A stretch of DNA of 64,000 bases from assembly GCA_001642005.1 (NCBI GenBank), contig LWCA01000018.1, positions 1-64,000 of the forward strand, given 5' to 3'. Positions within the stretch are counted from its first letter, which is position 1. Each line of letters begins with the position of its first letter. The translations under genes and the position numbers were made by a program. This document shows positions 1-12,328 of the stretch, in pieces. The notes under the pieces were generated by a model, which was not told where the DNA came from, searched no databases, and worked only from the letters and a program-made list of their open reading frames with translations. Origin of the DNA: Intoshia linei (Eukaryota > Orthonectida > Rhopaluridae).

Positions 1-1904
1 GTAAATTCTGTATTGAAGTAAAATAAATAATGCTATACAGCGATAATGTAATCTACAGTTCTAGTTATAAGAACTTTACAATAATATATTACTGTAGTAA
101 CATTACAAACTTAAAGTTCATTCTAAAATATTATTAAAATTTCATTCGGTCCGCGCCTGACCAAACGTTAATATTATGATTTACAAATTTATCTATAATA
201 CCCTTGAGGTAAATGGGAAACATTGCCGGGGTATACTTTTTCTATAAAAAAAAGTGGGACACTCTAATATATAACAATACAAAATGAACTACACTTCATT
301 ACATGTACTTTATGGTGTCACATTTTTTGGAAAATTTTAGAATTCGATGGGCAATTAGCACTAAAAGTGTGTATTTTAAAAATAGAAAAACTAATTCCCA
401 ATCAAAAACATTTAACGATGTCTATTCGAGTTGCGTTTGTTATTTTAAATATCAGTGTATAAATATTATGGAGAAATTACAACTGAAGTTTATTTTAATG
501 GAAATTGGCGTTTGAGTCTTTAAACGTGGCATCGACTTTATAATATTATTCTCCATGTTTAGTTATACAGTGTATTTTTTTTAAATTTGTTTCTAGCTCA
601 ATTTTTTTTGGATTTTATGGAATTCATATTATGCAAAAATTTAAAATTTAAACAATGTTAATTGGCTATTTAACCAGAATTCGAAAAATTAAATCGTTAA
701 TGTAATTATACAAATATGTGTATTACACATACTTGTCATGTATTATATTTAAGCTCAATTTAAATCTTAAAAATAATGTGACATTTTAATTATAGCTCAT
801 GTCAAAATATAATATGTTAATTTATTTTGATTCATAAAAAACGGACAAAATTTCCTCTGCGAGTAGTATAGGATTAAACTTTTTGTTAGTAAATAATTGT
901 CGTTAAGCAAATGAAAATCTAGGAATAATACGCATTGGGTTTACCCCTCAAACATTAGTATAAGTAATTTTTTATTAAATTAATTCTATTTTTCAAAATG
1001 TGTCATCACTTTGTAAGTTTTTTTTCTTTGGCAGACAAAAATAAATTAAATATTAACATTATATATATTCTTCCAATTATATTTTATATTTAAAGAATCA
1101 TCCAGTGTTGATTTAAATAGGCTGTTTCTAACATTTGAGTGAATATTTCTATGTTGCGAAAAACATCTTTCTACAGCCGCTTAACTTAATATATTTTAGT
1201 TTTCTTTTTCATAGATTACATATTCACAATTTATTTTTTCAAAGTAATTTACCACGCATTTTGAATCTTAAACGATATATGAATTCACTTTAAATTAAAC
1301 TATTCCTATAGATCAGGGATGTCAATTATGCGGCCCGCGTTGTAACATAAATTTTTATTTTTTATAATAATTTTTTACACATATTTCTTATGTTACAGTT
1401 TCTCATGATATATTTATTCATTACTACAATTTTAACATTATTTGTACACTTACTCCATTTTTATTGTTTCATATTTCATTTTATGAATTTAAATTTAATT
1501 CAATCTGTAAGTTTTAACATATTTTTTTGTGCGGCCCGCGTAATAATTTTGATTCAAATTTGGCCCGCCAAGCAAATTGAGTCTGACACCCCTGCTATAG
1601 ATATACAGTTAAATCTGTTTAATTTAAAACAAAATAAAATTCTAAAATAAACGATTTTGATTGTAACATATCGCTGTATTTTTGCTGGAAATACAGCAAT
1701 GCTTTGTTATAAAAATGTACAGCATTTGCTGTACGGACAACAAAATACAGCATTTTTGGTACCACCCCTGGTTATAACATAAATAGCACAAAATTATTAT
1801 GCAATTTGCTGTATGTATAATCGAGATTCCACTGTACTCCCAAAAAAGTTTACTATCTACGTCTGCTTTAAAATTTAATCATTTTGTATTAATTTAAATT
1901 ATAG
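1..1904. other. Non-coding stretch, repeats only
   Basis: No exon with family similarity is visible on either strand. The stretch holds one complete hAT-type MITE (1314-1594) and two segments that recur near the right end of the window: about 505-590 matches 55378-55460, and about 740-875 matches 57036-57140. An ATAC-AGCA-rich patch at about 1670-1760 looks like decayed repeat. The 5' exons of the gene starting at 1905 may lie here or left of the window. Confidence 0.6.
1314..1594. mobile_element. hAT-type MITE with perfect 8-bp target duplication
   Basis: The ends are inverted repeats reading CAGGG(A/G)TGTCA followed by GGCCCGC-rich sequence. Exact 8-bp direct copies of CTATAGAT lie at 1306-1313 and 1595-1602. 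An 8-bp duplication and CAG...CTG ends are typical of hAT elements. At 281 bp it cannot encode a transposase, so it must have moved in trans. Confidence 0.85.
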
Positions 1905-3416
1905 TATCTGATGAAATTATAAAACTATTTGCACTTCACCGCGAAGTTAATGAATATTCAAAAGAGGTATTTTAATTTTAATTTTTGAATTTAATTAATT
2001 AATCATTTACAGTTGGAGAACCTTGAAAGAAGTGCAAAATACCTGAAAAAACTCAATAAGAAACTAGAAAATTGGAAGACGCTGAATTCAAACCAGGAAC
2101 CATGCACTGAAAATGATAATACATTGGCAAGTTTTACAAATGATAAATTGAGCACTGAATCATTAGAATCAACCGCATTGAATTACTCTAATAAAGAATA
2201 CGATAAAAGTTTAAATAACATACACACCTTTAATGAACTTGTTCGAAAAAATGGTGTACTTGATTCTGCTGAATATCATTCGTCACCCATTACTTCCAAC
2301 TCATACACCTTACTGTCACAACTTTCATCAGCCAATTTGAATAATAGTAAAATTGCGTCTCTATCATCCAATACGCAGATTCAACCCACCTGGACAAATC
2401 ATTGCAACATTCAAACAGAAACTATACAACCGAATAGTACGATTGCTGAAAAATTAATTACAAAACCTGGCATTCAATTTGATTCCAAGAATTTGAATCT
2501 CAACCTTGAATGTCAAAAACAAGATTTTAACGACTTGAATCAATCACAACTGCCTGAATCTCAAAAGTTTCATCAGATGCAACAGATTAAACATTTTAAA
2601 GATTATTTGAATTCTAAATTAAACCTTAAAACTCCAGAGTCAAGTTTAAATCCACTAAAGTGTGATTTGAAGGAAATTGTAGAAATTGCACCCAAACCAG
2701 TAAAAAAAATTTCCAATAAAGTTAAACATTTTAGCCCTGGAGAAAACCTTGTCAATGACTTAAAATTGAATAATAAATTAAAAAATGTCCCCAAAAAATC
2801 CAGACAAAGTAAACCAAAAAAAAATACTGAAAATATAAATAATGGCAATAATTATATTGATGATAAACATAAAAGAATGTCTACTCAACTTTTTCACTCA
2901 ATGAACCTTGATCCGTCCACATTTGAGCAAATGGCAAATTATAACAAACAAATGAACAGTAACTGTCAAAATACAAACAAGCTAGTACAAGATTTTATAC
3001 AAAGTGATGTACAAAATAAACACAAAAACGTTGATTCTAAACCACAATTCCATTCAAGATATTCTGATTTTAACAATAAAGAGTCCAAGTTATCTGAAAA
3101 TCCCCAAAAAACATTCCCGGAGCCTTTAAATCAACGCCATTATACCGATTTGAGCAATTCTATTCCATATCAATCAATAACCAATTCTGATGCTGTATTT
3201 AGAAATTTGCAATATAGACAAAATTATAATTATTTTTATAATGTTCAAAATCAAAATAGAATGTATATGAATATCCCAAACATGTCAAATTCAAACTTTA
3301 ATCCTATAAATACTGTTCAAACTCGTAATAATGTAACTTCTAATTATCATGCATACTCAAATGTTTACAATCAACTCTATAGGCCACGCAAAAAATCAAC
3401 TAGTAAACACAACTGA
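1905..3416 (+). CDS. Asn/Gln-rich orphan protein, 3' part (5' exons not found)
   Basis: Two joined exons can be read. Exon 1905-1966 follows an acceptor ...TTATAG, then comes a 46-nt GT-AG intron, and the terminal exon is 2013-3416 ending in TGA. The second exon is entered in phase 0 at a TTG codon, so 2013 is not a translation start. The joined N-terminal part (from SDEIIKLFALHREVNEY) is predicted to form a charged coiled coil of about 55 residues. The remaining 400 or so residues are low-complexity, rich in Asn, Gln, Ser and Lys, with no recognisable domain and a basic tail ending in RKKSTSKHN. I cannot assign a function; a coiled-coil scaffold or RNA-associated protein would be guesses. 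The length and open frame in such A+T-rich DNA make a real gene likely. Confidence 0.7.
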
Positions 3417-3636
3417 CTGTTTAAAAATTTAATATTAAATGTACGTTTTATTTTAAAATTTATGTGGCGTGTGTAATTTTATTGGTTTACGAATCTGATT
3501 TACATTCTTTTTTAATATTTTTCATGCGCTGTGAGTAGATACTAGGTGAGACTTCGATTTCGTCATGTATGGCTAGATATTGTTCAATTTTGTACCCGAT
3601 TGTGCCGATGGCTAGATTTTATTTTAAACTTTGGTA

Positions 3637-3760
3637 TCCTCTCTAATTTGTCAAAGGACCTGTGAAATATTGGGAAAATTTGAAATGTGCTTATAAATAA
3701 AAATTTTAAAAGCTACCAACATGTGTTATATTTGGCAAATTAGAGAGGTAATACAGTATA
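3637..3760. repeat. Inverted repeat, pogo-like end
   Basis: CCTCTCTAATTTGTCAAA at about 3638 is inverted at about 3731-3748 (TTTGGCAAATTAGAGAGG). The right arm continues to CAG at about 3760 followed by TA, as in pogo/Tigger-type ends; the left arm has lost that part. It is probably a decayed MITE. Confidence 0.5.
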
Positions 3761-4847
3761 TTTAAATATATGTCATCAATTAAAACCAGTTTACTTTTAA
3801 CAGTTTTGTAGGACCAAACTATTATTAATATATCAGGTACCCATATGAAATATTTGTATAGCCCTGTTGTCAGGATTTTAATTTTAATCGAACCGCCTTT
3901 CACTTGGGTCCTGACACGGAACTGTGTTCAATGATTAATGTAAAGTAAATACATCATAAATGGTATCTTAATCTATCTCAGATTTCAGTATGTGTATAAT
4001 TGTTATAATAAACGCAATTTTCTACACCGTGTCAAATTTTCAAAGGAATTAAACATGTACCAAAATATATAATATTTGAATTACTTATTGTTACAGGTGC
4101 CATTACAAATGGGAGATAATTACGTACAAAAATAAAAATTGGATTCATTTAAAAATAAAGGTCAATTCAATTTAGTAAATTAAGATGCAAAGTCATGAAA
4201 ATAATGTGATAAATTTTAACCTGCAAACAAAAAAGTACTAAAAAGTGTACTTATCTAAAATTAACTTTTTTGAACATCAAATTTTGGTCTATGGAACTTA
4301 TAAAACCATTGAAAGTTTAATTCAAAAAAATTTTTTTTAAGCTATTCATTTGAATTATTTTTACCAAACTACACTCGAGTTTCCTTCCAACACCGAAATT
4401 CAGTAATTTAATGATAAATTCGGTTTAATACTGAACGAAAAATTTTGAAATCATCAAAGTTGTACACCACTTTACAAATCTACGTTTTTAGATGATGGAC
4501 TTTGTCCATTGGACAAGACCTTGTAGATTCAAATGAGTAGAAAAGTTTAAAAATAACAAAAAGGTTGTTTCCAACCGGGTTCTGAAAATTTTTCTTTTTT
4601 TTTTTTATGGCAAGTTATGATCAGTATCAATGATTACAACTCACCACATATAGATACATATTAAACCTTTTATAGTATAAAATCATATTATAAAACTAAT
4701 TAAATTATCATAATTTATTCAGATAAAAATGTCTATGAATCGTAGTTTTTAGCTCATCAACTTTGAGAATTCTCTTGAAAAGAACGAAATTGAGTATAAC
4801 AAATTGTTATTAACAATTCATACCGGTGTTAATTTAACACTAACATA

Positions 4848-4986
4848 AAGTGGCCAGAAAAATACTTACTATAACTTTTATTTTATTTGAAATACATTTT
4901 TGTTCGTCATCATAGATAAGTAGTTTTGGCTTTACATTAAACACCAAATAAACTAAAATGATAGTACGTATTTTTTCTGGCCACTT
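4848..4986. mobile_element. Tc1/mariner-type MITE, TA-flanked
   Basis: A 139-bp element with imperfect inverted ends of about 40 bp starting AAGTGGCCAGAAAAA. It is flanked by TA at 4846-4847 and 4987-4988, the target duplication of Tc1/mariner-superfamily elements. It has no coding capacity. Confidence 0.8.
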
Positions 4987-5263
4987 TAACTTCATTGAAT
5001 ATATTAAGTATGTTAATGGGAGACTTACATTATCATTGTAATTCCGTGTAATGATTGATTTACCAACCCATTTAGGATATAAAAATAATTAGTTGAAATA
5101 TTTGTTATTATTTTTAAAGCTTTTTAAATTGTTGTAGGAATTAAATGTTTAACAAAAAATTACTTTACCCGCCTTCATCATAACTGGTTAGATATTAAAG
5201 ATTGCACGAAGTAGGAAACAGTCACGCCGAGTTTAAGCATGGGATCGGAATGTATTTATATTA

Positions 5264-5745
5264 CAGTAGATCAATCATCATTGATCACATAGGCACAAAG
5301 CAGTAATGTTCACTATACGCGGATTTTTGAAATGTAGATAGCTTTATTTATTTAAAAATTGGACGAAAATTATGGATACAAAATATTACATAAAAAATAA
5401 AAAAAATTTTTTTATATAATAAACTCAAATATCTCACTTAAGGCTTAACACTACTCATGACTCACATTATTTGAGCCCTGATTTTTTTCGGTAATATGAC
5501 TTGAATTTTCGTATGATTTCCTGGTCACACGCCTGAATAATAGACGTTGTATTCGCCGTATAAAAATTAATTTGATAATTTACTTCACCAACGTTTTTGA
5601 AAAACTACAATTGATCACTGTAAGCGGACTAAATTTCATACATTTTGATCAAAATATAAGGGATTCTAAATTTTGACCATTCTAAGCGGATGATCATTAT
5701 ATCCGTCATCAATATAAATGTTTACAATGTAAGTGGTTTCTACTG
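5264..5745. mobile_element. pogo-like MITE, TA-flanked
   Basis: The ends are CAGTAGA and its inverse TCTACTG, with TA at 5262-5263 and 5746-5747. The interior repeats the pattern CACTRTAMGCGGA in several places (about 5312, 5619, 5685). The CAGTA start and TA target fit the pogo/Tigger branch of Tc1/mariner. It is 482 bp and non-autonomous. Confidence 0.65.
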
Positions 5746-5769
5746 TATTTTATTCGATAATATGTAGAT

Positions 5770-6484
5770 CTGGGGTGCACAACGTGCGGCCGTAGGGCAA
5801 TACATCTGATTATAATGCAATATATCATTTTACTTCAAATAAAAAACTTAAAATGAGATTTTATTCAAGGTCTATTTAAAATATTTTAATCAAAGTTACA
5901 TTTTTGACATTTCCCAGTTTCTTAAATGTTAGCGAAGAGCACACAAAATCAAGGCAGTCATTGATATCTTTTTTATGTCATTATTAATAGTTAAATATTT
6001 TTTTATATTTTCCACTCTAATGTATCAACAAATCAGTTTTTAATAGAACTTTTTTCTGTTGTTCAATTATTATTAATAATTAATGTTTTTTCAAAAAAAT
6101 ATGAGTAAAAAGAGATTTTTCGAATTTTTTTTAAATCACGTTTTTTTTTATGGAATCAATCATAATAATTATTGATCTGAAAATTTGGTAAAATGGGATT
6201 TTTCATAAAAATATTAGCAAAAATGATTTTTTTCTTTAAGGGTTAGTAAAAATAGATTTTTAAAAAAAATATTGGTAAAAAAAAATTTCTTCTTTAAGGG
6301 TTGGTAAAATTTTGGTTTTTTCTAAATTTTTTTTATTTAAGATTATATTAAATTGGATGATTTAATGAAATATGTTGAAAATTGTAGATTATCCTACAAT
6401 TATCTACATTTTGTGCGGCCGTAGTATAATTATATGAGAAAAGTAGCATTGTGGCTAAATTGGTGGAAAGGTTATGCACCCCTG
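5770..6484. mobile_element. hAT-type element, 715 bp, perfect 8-bp duplication
   Basis: ATGTAGAT occurs immediately before 5770 (5762-5769) and after 6484 (6485-6492). The ends are C(T/A)GGGGTGCA(C/T)AAC, followed by GTGCGGCCGTAG near both termini. The interior contains two or three degenerate copies of the GGGTTGGTAAAAT motif (about 6190-6330). No transposase frame remains. The right end recurs as a fragment at about 57180-57302. Confidence 0.85.
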
Positions 6485-6621
6485 ATGTAGATCATTTACA
6501 TTAAATTTACTAATTCTGTCTTGTAGAAATTAGCCAAATATTGTAACTTACAACTTATCGTTTAGTTTTCTTATTTATCAATATATCGCTCTTCAACTAA
6601 AAAATAAAGTTTGCTTAAAAA

Positions 6622-9600
6622 ATGGTATTTTTTCTAAACTTTTAATAGTAAAATAATACATCTAATTAGTTTCGAAGCCATTACGACAGAGATATTTCCA
6701 TTTGGAGTCCAGAGGTAAATTAAATCTATCGATTGTAGTTATAATTTTCTAAATAATTAAAAATTTAATTTTTATCAAAAATCGAAAAATATGTTGTATA
6801 ATTTTGACAAACAAACATTTTATACTTTTGATATGTTTTATATCTAAAAATTTATAAAAAGATATATTTTCACGTTTATCTTAAATTTTTAGGGTCGATT
6901 GCATCAAATATCATATGCAATGGAAGCAGTTAACCAAGGCGCTCCATCTGTCGGATTGAAATCAAAAGAATATTCTTTATTATTGACACATAATGTAATT
7001 TATATAAATTTACGGATTCCGTATTACGGATCGATTCATGTGAAGGGTTCTTGGTCAATGGAAAATTTTGACGGCATTGGCAGCTAAGAAATTGACTGTA
7101 CCGCCCAGTGCAGGATTCTACCATTTCCGATTGTATATTTTATGGAATGCAACAGTACAATATAACTTGTTTTAATCATGAAAATGATCTATGTGAAAAA
7201 CAAACGTATATATTTTTACGATTCGCAATTCACAATTATCGACCTATATGAAAGAGGTGACCCTTGAAAACGCTGATTTATCTATTGAAATTTATAATTT
7301 TATTATTTTAGAGACTCATTTCAAAATTTTCCGAGCCTCAAAGAAAAATTTTACAAGTTGATGATTCTATAGCTGTTGCAATATCTGGTTTAACTTCAGA
7401 TGGATACGTCTTGGGGTTTTAACATTTTATCAACGTTTATTTAAGCCAGGCATTCTCAAGGAGGTCCCTGGAAAAAGTTAAATTTTTACCTTTTTCAAAC
7501 TTGAGCTTAATCTAATATTTTAAGAATGATGATCTACTCTAAATCCAATCTAATCCAATTATATAAGTTTAAACATTTACATGTACTGATGAAAACGACA
7601 CAAAATTGATGATTATTTTATTTTTCTTAATTAATTTGTCGACACGGAACTCCCGATTCAATTATAAATTATATGGCGTGTAAAATGATTTATTAATTGA
7701 GTTATGAAAATTTTATGGACCCATAATATAATTTATATTTTTATATTAGAAGAGCCATGCTTTCTCTTTTGGAAACCTTGGTTTAAATAATAATTTGTAT
7801 TTTAAATGTAATTCAATTTTTAGATCTTATTTGACAAATGAATGTATTAAATACAAATTTACCAACGATGAAGCTATACCTATCCCTAGGTTATGTTCGA
7901 GACTGCAATTAAGTAAGTATATTTATGTTAATTTAGTCAAAATTATTTCGAGGACCGGCCTTTGAGAAACGATATTTGACGTATATTTTGAATGTGATTG
8001 ATAGTTTGTGAATAAATAAAATTATAAGCATTTATTTGTGGTGAATTAATCAATCAATTTCTTTTAACGTTAATTTTAAAGTTTTGAATTTTTTAGGTTT
8101 ATGCGCGTAAACTGAAAATCCGGCAAATTTTTATAAAGTATGTACTTTTACTGGACTTTAAAAAAAAATTTTACTGAATTTTACTGTATTGTTTCTAAAA
8201 AAATAAGTTGAACACTAGTACACATGTCGTATATATAGTTGATAATATTTGATTATTGTGGTTATTTTATCCATTTTTTTTTTATTATTTGTTGATAAAT
8301 TATGTTTTACACATTGTTTCTCAAATATTATCACCTGAGATTTGGAGAAGTGACGCTGACGTGAAGAAGACGAAATTTTGTATTACTTTTTAAATTTAAT
8401 TTTTAGTTTTATAACGACGTAATAAAATTAAATCAAATTTTCATCTCTTTATAATCAGATTTTGAGTAATTGTTGAGCAAATTTAGATCCATTAGATACT
8501 AATTTAATTTAAGACAGTGGTTTTAAAACTTTTTGTGTTCGCGACCCCCCTTATAAACATAAAAAATTTTCGCAACCCAAAAATTTTCTATATACTCCAA
8601 ACATGTTATCAATTGAACATAAATGAAAATATTAATAGTTTTATTTATATTTTATACTGTGTTCAAATTTTCACGACCCCCCTGATAAATTTCGCGACCC
8701 CCGGTTGAAAACCACTGATTTAAGAGAACTTGTCATTCTAAATTCATCAAAAGTATGATACATTTTTTAAATCTTAACTTATATAATATGCTACACGAAT
8801 TTTGTTTGTGTGTGTGTTACGCTTTATTTAAATAACTACTTATCTTAGAATTTTATAAAGTCTACATTTCAAATTACATCTTTTTCCGGGATGTATAGTA
8901 AAATAAATTTTAACTTCTCAATTTCACATCTTACGGGTCAAAAACCCCAGTTGTACTTAATAAGATGTTTTAAGGTGAAGCTATTTAAAAAAATTAAAAA
9001 GTAACAAATAATACAAAACTAGTTGGAAACAGCTGTAAATGTTTATTATTTTCGTAGTTTACCGCGACATTTTTAAGGTATTTTTAGTCTTCAGTCGGTC
9101 AAAATATTTTATATATACAGTGCCGGTCAAAAGCTTTGACCCCCAACAAAATGATAGATTTTGTTGGATAGCACAAAAACTAGTAAATCGTTTTTAGAAA
9201 TTTAAAAACCATTATGTAAACAAATACATATTCTATTAAAAAATATATCACTATTTCACGGTTAATTTCAATATTTATCTACTTCAATTATAAATTTTAT
9301 TTTTCAAATATATCATAATCAAAAGTCTTTAACCTTCTAACAATTTTTGTAAATATAAGCATAAATACAATTGAAAATCACAAGGTTTTTTTTTAAATTT
9401 ACATATTCTGATTTTGTAATGTTATTCATTATAAATTGTGTTTTATTTTAAACATTAGACATCATGACTAGGATATCATTAACAATGAGAAAGAAAATAG
9501 TTGAGCTTTACAAAGGAGGGATTTCCAAGCACAAAATTGCTAGAGATCCTAAAATTTCAAGGCATTCTGTTATCGAAATAATTAAAAAATACAAAAGTAT

Positions 9601-12032
9601 ACAATATGTTGAAGATAAGCCAAGGACGGGCCGTACTCCTATACTGTATATTAGAGATGAACGTCTTTTATGCAATGAGTCTCGAAAGTTTCTTAGTAAA
9701 ACTGGATCTAATGTGAAAAGACTCATTGGGATCATCTGTGACCATATCCACAGAAACAGTAAGAAGATATATTCGCAAAAACAACCTATTCGGAAGAATA
9801 TCTGCTAAAAAACCATCATTATAAAACCGTAATATTAAGAAAGGTTGTGGTATCGATTACATTTGACATATTTACCGACGAAAGCAAAATTCAACTAATA
9901 TCCAGCACAAAATCGTACGTAAGAAGGCCTAAAGGTAAAAGCTTTGATTCCAAATACATTAAAATATTCTCCTTCTATAATGGTATTTGGTGGTATTCAA
10001 CATGATGGAGAACGAATTCTTGTAAGGTGCAATTGTAATGTAGATTCCAACGAATATATAAGAATTCTTTCTACCATATCGTCAGGTTTTTTTTGGAAAG
10101 ATCTCTTTTTCAGCAGGATAATGCACCTTGCTATAAGTCTTTAAAAAGAATGGATTATGAATGGATATAGGATGAAACTCTTAGAAAACTGACCGCCACA
10201 GAGTCCTGATATAAATATTATAGAAAATATGTGGCACATATTAAAATTAGACTACCAAGGAATGTCGAAGACTTATGAATGATCGCATTAGATGAATGGA
10301 ATATATACAAAACCTATACAAGAGTATTTACTAAATATTAAACAATTAATTTTCATCAAGCTTTCAAAAATAATTATAATCACCAAAAAATTAATATAAT
10401 TCAGAGGGTCCAAGACTTTTTTTTCTAAAATTATTGGTAATAATTCTTTAATTGAATTTAATACAATTAATAGTAACCTAAAATAAACATAATTATAATT
10501 AAGTAAACTATTACATTTATTCTTCCTTATATTGGTGTTTTTAAAATTTTATACAAAAAGTGATTAGTTTTTGGCTATCTAACAAGATGTATCATTTTGT
10601 TGGGGCCCAAGAGTTTTTATTGGTACTGTATAATAAATATTTCTAATAATAGTATATATAGTATTTAAACATTTTATGTAGAAATGCAACCATGCACTCA
10701 ATTATATGGAGAGAGACCATTTGGAGTTGGTTTACTTATTATTGGAGCCGATGTAATGATTTGATATTTTTTGATATCTGGTACTCAAGGGAAAAATTGG
10801 ACAAAAGTATTGTCCATATGGAGAAATTTGAAAAGTTGGAATTTTCGGAAAGATAAAAAATATAAATTCACATTTTTTTTGGTTTTCACTAATTTTCGGT
10901 CTTTTGTATATTTTAAAAAGTGAGTTTTGTTTGTGTCTTAATTGTCTAAAGCTAAAAAACTGGACGAGGAATAAATAATTTTTGACAATAAGAAATATGT
11001 CTGTGTTAAAATTAAAAAACGATAGTTTTTAATATTCTCCTTTCATTTTAAAATGAATTTTTTGATCTGTATCAATTTTGATTTATATGGGTGAAGTATA
11101 GAAGAAAGTATATTTAATTTGCATGTATACATTTTAATTGTTTATATGTGCGTAGAACCAAACCTACCATGCTGAACTTTCCCGAAAATCAAAAATAAAC
11201 CTATATTTTCATAAACAATTTATAATACCATATAGCCGTATTCACTCTCCGTGGTCTGAAGTTGACCGTTTAAATTTACACAAATTAGTTTTGATCAAAA
11301 ATTTTGTCAGGCCTCTAAGCTGGTATCGCGTTTATCTGGTACGATAGGTTCGGCTCTATATGGACGCTAACTTTAAAAAGGTTGAGAAGTCCATATTTAA
11401 CATGATACATGTACGTAAATCAATGGCAATTCAATATACATGTAATTTGTTTAATAGTCAAAAAAAACGCATCTTTTTCACTCGTGCCCTTCTGCCAATA
11501 TTTATGAGTGCAATGCAATGGCCATTGGCTCCAGATCGCAATCAGCTCGAACTCATTTAATCAATAATATGAAAAAATTTGAAAATTGTAATAATCATAT
11601 GTATTAACATAATATAAAATTACAGCTTCATTGAATGAATTAATTCAACATGGACTCTATGCTTTAAGAGAAACATATCGTGGAGAAGACAAACTTGAAT
11701 ATTCGGTAATTATTACATGTGGTTACTATTTCACATTGTTGTTTGTGGTCATTATTCACATTAATAATTGTGATTATTTTAATTTTAGAATTGCAGTGTA
11801 GTAGTAATAGGTTTAAATACTCCTTTTTACGAGCTCGACAAGGAAACTATCAAATCGTTTGTATGAGAAATTAATTAACTCTAATGAAATCTAAATTTAG
11901 ATTGATAAATTAACACCCAAAAAGCCGATTGATGAATCAAGTGACGAAGAAAACCCGGAACCAGAAACTGAGAATGTTCAGCCTACTCCAGTAGTTTCTA
12001 ATGTACCGGATGATGAACTGAATGACGTTTAA
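6622..12032 (+). CDS. PSMA1: 20S proteasome subunit alpha type-1 (alpha-6)
   Basis: Ten exons join in phase: 6622-6624 (start codon only), 6670-6714, 6893-6994, 7312-7415, 7824-7912, 10682-10752, 11458-11587, 11626-11705, 11789-11860 and 11901-12032. They encode about 275 aa; human PSMA1 has 263. The N-terminus (FRSHYDRDISIWSPEGRLHQ then YAMEAVNQG) is the alpha-subunit signature. GVGLLIIGAD, CPSANIYECNAMAIGSRSQS and LNELIQHGLYALRET match family positions, and the C-terminal tail is acidic as usual. The protein is a non-catalytic outer-ring subunit of the 20S core. Intron 5 (7913-10681) holds a hAT MITE and a dead Tc1 element that ends 53 bp before the next exon. An AATAAA at about 12117 could end the transcript. 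The exon joins are my reading and cDNA could shift a few bases. Confidence 0.95.
8515..8717. mobile_element. hAT-type MITE in PSMA1 intron 5, perfect 8-bp duplication
   Basis: The ends are CAGTGGTTTTAAAAC and the inverse GTTGAAAACCACTG, with ATTTAAGA directly repeated at 8507-8514 and 8718-8725. It is 203 bp with no coding capacity. CGCGACCCCC lies near both termini. Confidence 0.88.
9118..10628 (+). mobile_element. Decayed Tc1-type transposon in PSMA1 intron 5
   Basis: The element is 1511 bp, flanked by TA at 9116-9117 and 10629-10630. Imperfect inverted ends of about 40 bp start CAGT(G/A)CC and run to CCCAACAAAATGATA. It lies in the sense orientation of the host gene and ends 53 bp upstream of PSMA1 exon 6. 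Confidence 0.93.
9464..10321 (+). pseudogene. Tc1-type transposase, broken
   Basis: The first frame (9464-9808) starts MTRISLTMRKKIVELYKGG and carries the paired helix-turn-helix DNA-binding region of Tc1 transposases with a GRPR-like basic stretch (KPRTGRTP). The catalytic half is in several frames: FTDES at about 9860, QDNAPCYKS at about 10111 (frame stops soon after) and PPQSPDINIIENMW at about 10195. The spacing from the second Asp (10117) to the Glu (10223) is about 35 codons, in keeping with DD34E. Several frameshifts and stops separate these parts, so it cannot make an active enzyme. Confidence 0.92.
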
Positions 12033-12328
12033 TTTTTTTGGGATTTTTATTATTTTTCTTTAGGACATGGTGGACTAAATTTAAAAAGACGGCAGTAACC
12101 ATTAATAACTTAGTCTAAATAAATTTAATTAAAGATTTATAATTTGTTCATTTAAGTATATACATTACGTGGTTAAATAATATATGAATGTGACTTTGAA
12201 TTTGCCTTTAATTTTGCCCGTATGGTTTATTTATAGTTCTTTTGTACGTAATTAAATGTCGCGTTGTTTCACCCGACAATTGTGAATTTTGTTTATATTC
12301 TAAAATGAAAATTTATTTTTTATTAAAA

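Larger units (their letters stand above)
3417..6621. other. Intergenic region filled with DNA-transposon remnants
   Basis: No coding exon was found between the Asn/Gln-rich gene and PSMA1. Recognised contents are a short inverted repeat (3637-3748) and complete non-autonomous elements at 4848-4986, 5264-5745 and 5770-6484. The rest is A+T-rich and unassigned. Confidence 0.6.

Noticed and set aside
2603-2848. Minus-strand open frame of 81 codons
   Set aside because: It is the shadow of the Asn/Gln-rich coding exon; Phe/Leu-rich translation is the reverse complement of Lys/Asn codons.
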